From the NCBI RefSeq assembly GCF_902506065.1, contig NZ_LR732912.1, positions 4,106,838 to 4,170,837 of the forward strand: 64,000 nt of DNA, read 5' to 3'. Origin of the DNA: Arthrobacter sp. 9V. Its GTDB lineage: Bacteria; Actinomycetota; Actinomycetes; Actinomycetales; Micrococcaceae. The notes beneath the pieces are model-generated. The model was not told the DNA's origin. It saw nothing but the letters and a program-made list of their open reading frames with translations, and searched no databases. This document shows positions 51,264 through 58,665 of the stretch, in pieces; within the stretch, counting starts at the first letter, position 1, and every line of letters begins with the position of its first letter. Position numbers and translations under genes: made by a program.

Positions 51264-51680
51264 GGGGGCCTGCCTCTCCACCTACTGCTTGATGTTCCGG
51301 CTATTCTGCCAGAGGTTCCCTGCGTGGAACTCCCTGGCTCTTTCATTGTCAATGGCCGGGGCAGGAGAAACCCGGAGATTTCTCCTCCCAATGCTCACTA
51401 TTCTCGGTCAGCAGTGGCGAATCAAGACGACATCGGGCTATGTGCATAACGGTCAGGGCTCGGTTCCCGGCCGTCCATATTGCGCTACCGACGAACACAC
51501 AAAACGCGCCGCCGAAGAGGCTATCCATGGCCGAAAAAGTTCGGTAGTGTTCGAGTCACCGAATGGCCGGCAAATGTGTCTCACAGCACATGCCCGGTCA
51601 TTTATTTGCGGCCGCTTGGGGAACTCGGACGCGATCCCACGCGATGCCGTAAGGCACACACGTCAAGGAGGAACCAAGCA
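51264..51680. other. Intergenic region between the UspA and FAD-protein genes
   Basis: A 417-nt divergent gap. No gene can be supported; frames that run through it have no ribosome site. It should hold promoters for both flanking genes. AGGAGG at 51667-51672 belongs to the FAD-protein gene. Confidence 0.5.
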
Positions 51681-52373
51681 GTGTCACTCACGCCTGATTC
51701 CGGCACGGAGCGCACCACCACCGTGGTCATCGGAGCCGGCCTTTCCGGCTTGGCAGTTGCCAGCGAGCTCAGCCGCTATGGCGTGGGCTCAATTGTGGTT
51801 GACGGGTTTGGTGCGTTGTCCGCCACAGGGCCGTCCGTCCATACAGGCATGCTTCAACGCACCGACGCCGCAGATCCAGCTGCAATGCAGGAGCGCAACG
51901 AAATCCTCCGCCACCTGCGGAACTACGCAGCCAACCATCACTTGGATGTTCGTAACACCACCCGGGCCGTCCGCCTTGATTTCCTGGGCTCGGACCCCTC
52001 GCGGCAAATGGGATACGGCTTGGCCGCCAGCATGACTACCGCGGGTCTGAGGACCGGACTCCATGTCTCGGGCCCCATCGAATCAAATCCCCGGCAGTGG
52101 GCGGTGCACACAGCTCAAGGCGTCCTCCTGGCAGATCACGTTGTAGTGACGCGCTGCGCCCAGAGCCAGTTACGACGCATGCTTGCTGAACTCGGCATAT
52201 CCGTCGGACAGAATTTTGCCGCAGCCATGCGGGCCGTTGGGATGCACTTGGTGGGCGTAGGAGACCTTATTACACCGTCCCCCAAGGAAGTCCTGCGGCA
52301 AGCCAAAGCGGTGGGGCAGGCCATCTCCTCCAAGGTTGCCTTGCCGTCGGGTCCCGGAATCGCCCTCGCCTGA
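51681..52373 (+). CDS. Short FAD-dependent oxidoreductase-like protein
   Basis: A 230-aa protein. GTG 51681 has AGGAGG 8 nt upstream. The Rossmann motif VIGAGLSGLAVASELSRYGV is followed by the Glu/Asp-type strand end IVVDGF. The C-terminus has the second FAD motif-like stretch AVGMHLVGVGDLITPSPKEV. It is much shorter than typical two-domain oxidoreductases, and the middle (residues 60-160) is poorly recognisable. It may be a reduced flavoprotein or an inactive relative; substrate unknown. Confidence 0.75.
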   Translation: MSLTPDSGTERTTTVVIGAGLSGLAVASELSRYGVGSIVVDGFGALSATGPSVHTGMLQRTDAADPAAMQERNEILRHLRNYAANHHLDVRNTTRAVRLDFLGSDPSRQMGYGLAASMTTAGLRTGLHVSGPIESNPRQWAVHTAQGVLLADHVVVTRCAQSQLRRMLAELGISVGQNFAAAMRAVGMHLVGVGDLITPSPKEVLRQAKAVGQAISSKVALPSGPGIALA

Positions 52374-52397
52374 CTTTTACGGACAGAACTTAACGCC

Positions 52398-52445
52398 AAA
52401 GGCCGGCACCCTCGAAGACGTGAGTCTTCAAAGGTGCCGGCCTTT
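52398..52445. terminator. Bidirectional terminator
   Basis: AAAGGCCGGCACC (52398-52410) pairs with its exact complement (52433-52445); an inner GAAGAC/GTCTTC stem extends it. It separates the convergent FAD-protein and NlpC/P60 genes. Confidence 0.85.
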
Positions 52446-52462
52446 GAACTGCCGCGTGAGGC

Positions 52463-53263
52463 TTATGCGCCAGCGCGTACGTACGTGATGGGACCAGTTG
52501 CGGTCAACCAGCTGATCGGGTGGATGCCCGTCTGGTTGCCGTTGATGCCACCGCTGATGGCCTGGCCGTTGCCGATGTAGATGGCAACGTGGCCGGACTG
52601 GACGATCATGTCGCCCGGCTGGGGATCGCTGACTACCTTGCCGTAGTTCATGAACTGCATGGGGCCGAGGTCGCCTACCGGGATGCCTGCGGAGCCAAGG
52701 GCCTTTTCAACCATGGCGGTGCAGTCCTGGAAGATACCGATCTGGGCGTAAGCCGAGGCAACCATAGCTGCGTTGACGCCGCCAACGGCGGGAGCAGCAG
52801 CTACAGGAGCCGGAGCAGCGGCAACCGGAGCGGCAGCCACAGGAGCAGCAACCGCAGCCTGAGCGGCGACCGGAGCTGTTGCAGCAGCGGTGGTGACAGC
52901 TGCCTTCTGAACTACGGGAGCCTCAACAACAGGAGCCGGCTTTTCGATGACCGGAGCTGCTACCGAAGCAACAGCCGGACGCTCGAAGTTGACGGTGGCC
53001 GTTGAAAGGGCCGTAACAACCTTGGTGGGTGCCTCGGAAACGGTCTCAGCGACCGTAGCGGGGCTGGAATCGCGCTGAACCGGGGTCTCAGCTGCGTGAG
53101 CAGCAATGGAGCCGGTCAAAACGAGGCCCGAGGCGGCTGCGATAACAGCTGCCTGACGGCCAGCGCCTGAAGCGTTGCTGGCCACTGCCTTCGAGATGGA
53201 GATGAACGGATTAGGACGTACGCTGTCCGCCTTACGACGGCCGCGAAGAATGCGTGAAGACAT
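52463..53263 (-). CDS. Secreted NlpC/P60-family cell-wall hydrolase-like protein
   Basis: A 266-aa exported protein. Signal region to about residue 58 (VIAAASGLVLTGSIAAHAAE), an Ala/Val/Pro-rich spacer (residues 95-160), then a C40 domain: AQIGIFQDCTAMVEKALGSA with catalytic Cys181, and GHVAIYIG with His225. The usual DCSGLV is here DCTAMV. Such enzymes cut peptidoglycan stem peptides during growth or resuscitation. A c-di-AMP riboswitch lies in its leader, linking it to osmotic and wall control. Confidence 0.88.
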   Translation of the reverse strand: MSSRILRGRRKADSVRPNPFISISKAVASNASGAGRQAAVIAAASGLVLTGSIAAHAAETPVQRDSSPATVAETVSEAPTKVVTALSTATVNFERPAVASVAAPVIEKPAPVVEAPVVQKAAVTTAAATAPVAAQAAVAAPVAAAPVAAAPAPVAAAPAVGGVNAAMVASAYAQIGIFQDCTAMVEKALGSAGIPVGDLGPMQFMNYGKVVSDPQPGDMIVQSGHVAIYIGNGQAISGGINGNQTGIHPISWLTATGPITYVRAGA

Positions 53264-53280
53264 GAAAGAGCCTCTCCCGA

Positions 53281-53410
53281 TGCCTGCGAGGTTAGCTGTC
53301 GGATTCGGATGGGAGTCACCCGGCCACTATCCCCCGCTGTTAGGCGGAAGCTTCGTGACTTCACCCCAAGGCGCGCTCGAAAGCGGCCTAAATTGGGTTC
53401 CCCGTCTCTG
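53281..53410 (-). promoter_or_regulatory. c-di-AMP (ydaO/yuaA-type) riboswitch
   Basis: On the minus strand the leader of the NlpC/P60 gene has the conserved blocks of this class in order: GGGGAACCC, TTGGGGTGAAG (complement of about 53359-53369) and CCGAATCCGACAGCTAACCT followed by CGCAGGC (53284-53310). The same aptamer controls rpf and NlpC/P60 genes in other actinobacteria, where c-di-AMP lowers expression. The aptamer is followed by the ribosome site GGGAGAGG about 10 nt before the ATG. Ends are approximate. The remaining leader up to 53608 shows no gene. Confidence 0.85.
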
Positions 53411-53608
53411 CCGTAGGTTTGTCTGCGAACGGATTCCGGACTGCGGCAGAGCTAGGCAATCAGGCCGGAAGTGCCCGCTACGTGGAACAGGCACAGGTAC
53501 TACCGTACGCGATGAATCAGCCGAAGTCACATTTAAGTAACGGGAACCGGGGTTCCGGCGTGTCGCGGTAACCGTTTCGAGATATTCGCAGCTACGTAGA
53601 AAACCGCG

Positions 53609-54244
53609 TTATTCCGCGGGAGTATCGCTATCGGCGTCGTTCGAAGCCGCCAATTTCTTCCGTGCGGTAACAGCGAGATAAATAACGAGACCCACAGCCA
53701 CAACGGCCAGCCCTACGATGCTCCACGGAAATGGCTGGGAGGCGTCAGCCGCCGGCTCATTGTTGCCCGTTGTCCCCGGCGCGGCAGTGCCCGCGGTGGG
53801 AACCGCGGCTGACGAAGCTGATGCCGCCGGTGAGGCACCTGCGGTACCACTCGCCGTCGTCGTGCTTCCCGCGGCGGCTGTGAACGTGAAGGTGCCCTCA
53901 ATGGGGTGCGAATCGGAGCTGACCACACGCCAAACCACGGTGAACTCGCCTGCGGGTGCGCCCTCGCGAAGCTTCTGAACGGCCTGATTGTCGATGATTT
54001 CCACCGGGCCATCTGCCCAATTTTCGCCGCCCGCGGTCACCGTGACACCGGAACCGATGGCCAGGGGGCGGTTGTTGAACGTAATGGAGACCGACGCCGG
54101 GACTGCCGCCACGCTGGCACCGTTGGCCGGCGCGGTTGACTCGGCGACGTCGTGCGCGGACGCCGGTACCGCAGAGAACAGCAGGGCTGAACAAAAAGCA
54201 AGAGCAGCAACGACGGCGGCCAGAAGCGGGCGGATGGTACGCAT
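53609..54244 (-). CDS. CopC/YobA-like membrane-anchored protein
   Basis: A 211-aa protein. ATG 54244 has AGGAGA upstream. Signal peptide to ASAHD (the mature N-terminus begins with His). The CopC-like beta-barrel has HDVAESTAPANGASVAAVPA, ITFNNRPLAIGSGVTVT and VVSSDSHPIEGTFTF with the conserved SSDGHP-like histidine site. A Ser/Thr/Pro linker and one C-terminal helix (PFPWSIVGLAVVAVGLVIYL) anchor it. CopC proteins bind Cu(II) outside the membrane, usually with CopD, which is not adjacent here. Confidence 0.87.
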   Translation of the reverse strand: MRTIRPLLAAVVAALAFCSALLFSAVPASAHDVAESTAPANGASVAAVPASVSITFNNRPLAIGSGVTVTAGGENWADGPVEIIDNQAVQKLREGAPAGEFTVVWRVVSSDSHPIEGTFTFTAAAGSTTTASGTAGASPAASASSAAVPTAGTAAPGTTGNNEPAADASQPFPWSIVGLAVVAVGLVIYLAVTARKKLAASNDADSDTPAE

Positions 54245-54358
54245 GGGGCGGTTTCTCCTAGTGTTGGCTTCCTTACAGACTAGGCGAATCGTTGGGAGGG
54301 TCCGCACCGGACAACATAGGATTTGAGAGCAAACTCCCCTCGATCCCCGGAGACCTTC

Positions 54359-55801
54359 ATGCTGAAACAAGGTTCTGCAGTCGACCGCTACTTCAAGATC
54401 TCCGAACGTGGATCCACATACTCGCGGGAAATCCGTGGCGGCTTCGCGACCTTCTTCGCCATGAGCTACATCGTGGTGCTGAATCCACTGATCCTCTCCG
54501 GGCCGGACTCGAGCGGCGCCTCGCTGGGCTTCACCGCCGTTGCAGCCACGACGGCGTTCGTTGCCGGCATCCTGACCATCCTCATGGGCGCCTGGGCCAA
54601 GCACCCGTTCGCCGTGGCCACGGGCCTGGGAGTCAATGCCTTCGTGGCAGTCACAGTGGCATCCCACCCCGGGCTGACATGGCCGGACATGATGGGGCTC
54701 GTGGTGCTTTCGGGCCTCACCATGCTCATCCTGGTGCTGACCGGTTTCCGGACTGCGGTGTTCAAGGCAGTGCCGGAAGCCCTCAAAACCGCAATTGTTG
54801 TGGGTATTGGCCTCTTCATCGCCCTCATTGGCTTGGTCAACGCCGGTTTCGTGCGCCGCATCCCCGACGCCGCCGGCACCACCGTTCCGCTCGGCTTGGG
54901 TGTGGACGGCAAGCTCCTGGGCTGGCCTACGCTGGTGTTCGCCGTGGGCCTGATCCTGACCATCGCCCTGGTGGTCCGCAAGGTGCGCGGTGCCATCCTG
55001 ATCGGGATTGTGGTTTCCACTGCCCTGGCCGCGATCCTCGAGTTCACCCTGCAGATTGGCCCGAGCTTTGACGGCACCAACGTCAACCCCCGCGGCTGGT
55101 CCCTGGTTGCCCCCACGCTTACGGAATGGGGCGCCCCGGACCTGTCCCTGATCGGCAAAGCCAATCCGTTCGGCGCCTTTGAGCACCTCGGTTTCATCGC
55201 TGCGGCTTTGCTGGCGTTCGTGATACTGCTCAGCATCTTCTTCGACGCCATGGGCACCATGGTGGGCTTGGCCAACGAGGCCGGAACCGTGGACGAAGAC
55301 GGCAACATCCCCAACGTGGACCGCGTCCTGCAGGTGGATGCACTCGGAGCCATTGTGGGCGGTGGGGCCTCTGTTTCCTCCAACCAGATCTTTGTGGAGT
55401 CCGGTGCTGGAATCGGCGAAGGCGCACGGACCGGGCTCGCCTCGATCGTCACCGGCGCACTCTTCCTGGTGGCCATGTTCTTCACTCCCCTCATCAACCT
55501 GGTTCCGTTCGAGGCCGTGGCTCCCGCCCTGGTTGTGGTGGGTTTCATGATGGTCTCGCAGGTGGGCAAGATCGACTGGCAGGACTGGGGCGTGGGAATT
55601 CCCGCGTTCCTGACCATCGCCCTCATGCCGTTCACCTACTCCATTGCCAACGGACTCGGCGCAGGCTTCATCTCCTTCGTCCTGATCCGCACCTTCCAGG
55701 GCCGGGCCCGCGAAGTCCACCCGCTGATGTGGGCTGTGGCTGCAGCGTTCCTGCTGTTCTTTGGCATTGGAACCGTGGAAGAGCTGCTCGGGGTCAAGTA
55801 G
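54359..55801 (+). CDS. AzgA-type purine permease (NCS2 family)
   Basis: A 480-aa carrier with 12-14 helices. Family marks are TFFAMSYIVVLNPLILSG, ATGLGVNAFVAVTV, TVDEDGNIPNVDRVLQVDA and SVSSNQIFVESGAGIGEGAR. It belongs to the adenine/guanine/hypoxanthine group. The ATG 54359 is preferred over an in-frame one at 54323. The gene is divergent from copC and followed by hutG in the same direction (78-nt gap). Confidence 0.92.
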   Translation: MLKQGSAVDRYFKISERGSTYSREIRGGFATFFAMSYIVVLNPLILSGPDSSGASLGFTAVAATTAFVAGILTILMGAWAKHPFAVATGLGVNAFVAVTVASHPGLTWPDMMGLVVLSGLTMLILVLTGFRTAVFKAVPEALKTAIVVGIGLFIALIGLVNAGFVRRIPDAAGTTVPLGLGVDGKLLGWPTLVFAVGLILTIALVVRKVRGAILIGIVVSTALAAILEFTLQIGPSFDGTNVNPRGWSLVAPTLTEWGAPDLSLIGKANPFGAFEHLGFIAAALLAFVILLSIFFDAMGTMVGLANEAGTVDEDGNIPNVDRVLQVDALGAIVGGGASVSSNQIFVESGAGIGEGARTGLASIVTGALFLVAMFFTPLINLVPFEAVAPALVVVGFMMVSQVGKIDWQDWGVGIPAFLTIALMPFTYSIANGLGAGFISFVLIRTFQGRAREVHPLMWAVAAAFLLFFGIGTVEELLGVK

Positions 55802-55879
55802 GCCCACAAGTCCGGTATCTCAGACACGCCACCAGCGGAATGGCTGGTTTTTGGGTCCGGCGTCAGGTGTGCTGGAAAC

Positions 55880-56827
55880 ATGGAAACAAGCCCCTCAACC
55901 GTAGATGTCTCCCCCACTCCGTGGACCGGTCGCTTTGACGGCGAGGGCAACGAGCACCGCCGCTGGTGGCAGGCCGTAGCGCCCCACACCGGTTCCGGTG
56001 CGGCAGCAGCCTCGCGTCCCGCCGTCGTGCTTGGTTTTTGCAGCGACGCCGGCGTTCTGCGCAACAAGGGCCGCGTGGGTGCCGCGGCAGCACCCGCCGC
56101 TATACGTACGGCGCTGGGCCCGCTGGCTTTCCATCTGGACCGTGACGTGTTCGACGCCGGGGATGTGGTTGTGGAGGACGACTCACTGGAGGCGGGCCAA
56201 GAGCGCGCCGGGCTCGCCATTTCGGAATTGCTCGACGCCGGCAATCTCACGGTGGTGCTGGGCGGGGGCCACGAGACCGCGTTCGCCAGCTACCTCGGAG
56301 TTGCCGGTTCCGACATTGTTCGCGGCAAGCGCCTGGGTGTGCTGAACCTGGACGCCCACTTCGACCTCCGCGACGAGCCAACGCCCAGCTCAGGCACACC
56401 GTTCCTGCAGATGGCCAAGGCCGAAGCTGCCGCTGGGCGCGAACTGCAGTACGCCGTCGTCGGAATATCGGAGCCCAACAACACGCAAACACTCTTCAAC
56501 ACCGCCCGACGCTTGGGCGTGAAGTACCTTCTTGATGAGCTGTGCACGCCGGAAGCAACGGAAGTGTTCGTTGCCGACTTCCTGGCGGGCGTGGACGCGC
56601 TGTACCTGACGATTGATCTGGACGTGATGCCGGCGTCGGTGGCGCCCGGAGTGAGCGCGCCGGCCGCCTACGGTGTGCCGTTGCCGGTTATCAGCGCCAT
56701 CTGCCGGCAAGTGGCCGCCAGCGGGAAGTTGCTGCACCTGGATGTAGCCGAGCTGAACCCGGAATTCGACATCGATAACCGAACCGCACGGGTTGCCGCA
56801 CGACTGATCAACACGCTGCTCGCTTAG
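55880..56827 (+). CDS. hutG: Formimidoylglutamase
   Basis: A 315-aa arginase-superfamily hydrolase. Binuclear Mn ligands are visible in GGGHETAF, LNLDAHFDLR and LTIDLDVMPASVAPGVSAPA. It splits N-formimidoyl-glutamate to glutamate and formamide in histidine breakdown. hutU and hutH are 2-6 kb away on the other strand; hutI is not in the window. The GTDxR-type features of agmatinases are absent, which supports HutG. Confidence 0.87.
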   Translation: METSPSTVDVSPTPWTGRFDGEGNEHRRWWQAVAPHTGSGAAAASRPAVVLGFCSDAGVLRNKGRVGAAAAPAAIRTALGPLAFHLDRDVFDAGDVVVEDDSLEAGQERAGLAISELLDAGNLTVVLGGGHETAFASYLGVAGSDIVRGKRLGVLNLDAHFDLRDEPTPSSGTPFLQMAKAEAAAGRELQYAVVGISEPNNTQTLFNTARRLGVKYLLDELCTPEATEVFVADFLAGVDALYLTIDLDVMPASVAPGVSAPAAYGVPLPVISAICRQVAASGKLLHLDVAELNPEFDIDNRTARVAARLINTLLA

Positions 56828-56889
56828 GCGGACGTTTAGCTACCCCTGTTCCCGGGAACTTCCTCCGCATAGCCTGTGTGGAGGAAAGG

Positions 56890-57375
56890 ATGACGATGCG
56901 TGCAGCGTCTGTGCAGGACAAGTGGGCATGGGTGACCGGGTTGGTAGCGGTGGCCCTGGGACTGGTAGCGCACATGGTGGCCGGCGGCAGCGCGCCCGCC
57001 GTCCCCGTCCTCCTGGCATTCGCCGCACTGGGCTCTTTGGCGGCTCAACTCATTTCCCGGTGGGTGCACGGGCCCTTGCTGCTGCTCCTTCTTTCCGGCG
57101 TGACACAGCAACTGCTGCACCTCGGGTTCGACGCTTTTGGAGGGTACTTCCCCGGCAACGGATTCCTGGATCACTTTCACGGCAGCCAGGCCACTGTAAA
57201 TGCGCCGGCCGCAGAGGCCGCCAGTGCGGGCAATGTTCACCTCATGCTCTATACACACATGGCGGCGGCTATTCTCACTCTGCTGGTGGCATCTGGGATT
57301 TCCAAGGTGGTGGGGGTGCGTTCCCAGCGACGCGCAGCCGCGGATCCCGCGTTTGTCCGCTACCCCCGCCCGTGA
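56890..57375 (+). CDS. Small integral membrane protein, unknown
   Basis: A 161-aa protein with about four hydrophobic segments (WVTGLVAVALGLVAHMVAG, VPVLLAFAALGSLAAQLIS, PLLLLLLSGVTQQLLHLGF, MAAAILTLLVASGISKVVG). The loop between helices 3 and 4 is His-rich (FLDHFHGSQ, NVHLMLYTHM), and those histidines could bind a metal. ATG 56890 follows GGAGG. It is seen in actinobacteria but has no named function; nearness to copC is suggestive only. Confidence 0.7.
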   Translation: MTMRAASVQDKWAWVTGLVAVALGLVAHMVAGGSAPAVPVLLAFAALGSLAAQLISRWVHGPLLLLLLSGVTQQLLHLGFDAFGGYFPGNGFLDHFHGSQATVNAPAAEAASAGNVHLMLYTHMAAAILTLLVASGISKVVGVRSQRRAAADPAFVRYPRP

Positions 57376-57569
57376 ACGTAGCGCGCAACGAACAAGCCGC
57401 TGATCCGCTGGCTCCAGAGAGGATCGGCCGTCACTGAAGGCAACGCAGGGCAACTTTCCCGTAGCCCGACGACACCACCCCGTAGCGCAGGGACACCTTG
57501 CGTCGCCCTGCGAAAGGCGGGGACACCAACATTGCCCGGCACGCGGCCGGGCCCCTAGTGTCGTTTGCA

Positions 57570-57640
57570 CGTGGTGTACCCAAGAGGCCAGGGAGCTGCC
57601 TGCAAAGCAGCGTACGCGGGTTCGAATCCCGCCACCACGT
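57570..57640 (+). tRNA. tRNA-Cys (GCA), atypical
   Basis: All arms fold: acceptor CGTGGTG with CACCACG, anticodon stem GCTGC/GCAGC with loop CTGCAAA (GCA at 57602-57604), T arm GCGGG-TTCGAAT-CCCGC and the Cys identity base U73. The C1-G72 start and a 3-bp CCC/GGG D stem are unusual. Total 71 nt; CCA is not encoded. Confidence 0.8.
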
Positions 57641-57669
57641 CTACGGGACCCCAACGCCGGACCCCCTCG

Positions 57670-57726
57670 CGAGATGGCAGTTAATGCCCATGTTTGGCGT
57701 AAACATCGGCATTAACTGCCATCTCG
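57670..57726. repeat. 26-bp inverted repeat after tRNA-Cys
   Basis: Arms 57670-57695 and 57701-57726 pair over 26 bp with one C-C mismatch and a 5-nt loop GGCGT. It starts 30 nt after the tRNA. There is no U-run. It may stop tRNA transcription or be a mobile palindromic element. The rest of the 490-nt gap between the membrane-protein gene and 57868 holds only the tRNA. Confidence 0.8.
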
Positions 57727-57867
57727 GCGGCCCGCAGCCAGGCTTCAAAGCTCGCGGCCCAGCTGAGACCCAGCTCACGGCCGTGCCAGTCATCTTACAA
57801 ATACTCAGGACCGCCCACTACGATTGATGGGTCGCCCTCGCATGCGGCACGTAATAGGAGGCCCCCA

Positions 57868-58089
57868 ATGACCCCTGCAATGGTTGCAGAACGCGAAATC
57901 CGCCTGTCTTTTTCCAAGGCAGACGAAATCCACGACGGACTCGACCGCGCCGTGGATGCCCTGATCGAAAGCGCAGCAGCTGATGCTAACTGCGGCATTC
58001 TGGTGACCCGGCACGAGCCCGGCACCTACACCGTGGCTCTGGACGAATCCGTTCCCTTCGGTCAGACCCGCGAAGTCATCGCTGCCTGA
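57868..58089 (+). CDS. Small conserved actinobacterial protein
   Basis: A 73-aa soluble protein with AGGAGG well placed before the ATG. The outline is beta-alpha-beta-beta: REIRLSFSKADEIHDGLDRA, then ILVTRHEPGTYTVALDESVP and GQTREVIAA. No motif for catalysis or binding stands out. Strong ribosome site and following terminator support a real gene. Function unknown. Confidence 0.78.
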   Translation: MTPAMVAEREIRLSFSKADEIHDGLDRAVDALIESAAADANCGILVTRHEPGTYTVALDESVPFGQTREVIAA

Positions 58090-58126
58090 TCGCCACCCCT
58101 GACGGCACTCCCGGCAGCGACGCAAA

Positions 58127-58185
58127 AAACCGGGGCCCGTTCCTTTCCGCATCTACTACCCGCGGAAGGGAACGAGCCCCGGTTT
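58127..58185. terminator. Bidirectional terminator
   Basis: A long stem between 58127-58150 and 58162-58185 (AAACCGGGGC...; a few mismatches inside), flanked by A and T runs. It lies between two convergent small genes. Confidence 0.85.
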
Positions 58186-58217
58186 CTGCTTTAACAACTA
58201 GCTCTGCGAAACTTCGC

Positions 58218-58466
58218 CTACGCCCGGCGAAGAGTGACGCCGTCGGACTTCATGAACAGTTCTTTGCCCTCTTCGGTAACGCCCGGGCCAGAGCGCTCAA
58301 GCCACACCACGTTTCCGCTGCCGGAAACTTCTTCGACCAGGCCGGCAGCTATGACGTGGGCGTATTTGACCACTTCCACCCGCTCGCCGACTTTCAGCGT
58401 CTTCCAATCGGTAACCATGGACGTGTGAGCGCTTCGCCTGGACAGGACTGCTCCGCGTGCCTTCAT
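58218..58466 (-). CDS. Small conserved protein with a beta-barrel-like domain
   Basis: An 82-aa protein. A basic N-terminus (MKARGAVLSRRSAHTSM) precedes a beta-rich part: LKVGERVEVVKYAHVIAAGL, EVSGSGNVVWLERSGPG, ELFMKSDGVTLRRA, like a small SH3/KOW-type barrel. It occurs in Micrococcaceae-type genomes without a named role. An ATG at residue 17 is an alternative start. Confidence 0.7.
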   Translation of the reverse strand: MKARGAVLSRRSAHTSMVTDWKTLKVGERVEVVKYAHVIAAGLVEEVSGSGNVVWLERSGPGVTEEGKELFMKSDGVTLRRA

Positions 58467-58583
58467 TGAACTTCTACCCCTTTGTGGATGTTCTCTGTTG
58501 TGTATTTAGTTGTGTGAACGGTTGACCGTCAAGCCCACAACACCGTTGTTGTGGACGTGACGTACACCATAAGTTCTACTACA

Positions 58584-58634
58584 TTTGTCACGCCCCGGTC
58601 ATTGCGTTGCGAACAAAGACCGGGGCGTGACAAA
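58584..58634 (-). terminator. Perfect 17-bp inverted repeat after hutH
   Basis: TTTGTCACGCCCCGGTC (58584-58600) pairs exactly with 58618-58634; the loop is 17 nt. It starts 32 nt after the hutH stop in the direction of transcription and ends close to the next leader. It is a likely terminator but lacks a U-run. Confidence 0.65.
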
Positions 58635-58665
58635 TTTGCCCATCAAATGAGCGTTTTATTCGATG

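Noticed and set aside
53609..55807. A 732-codon minus-strand frame running through the purine permease gene into copC
   Set aside because: Only the last 211 codons (from ATG 54244, with signal peptide and AGGAGA) are real; the rest is opposite the permease.
57376..57569. A coding gene between the membrane protein and tRNA-Cys
   Set aside because: Only short frames with no ribosome site or recognisable protein.
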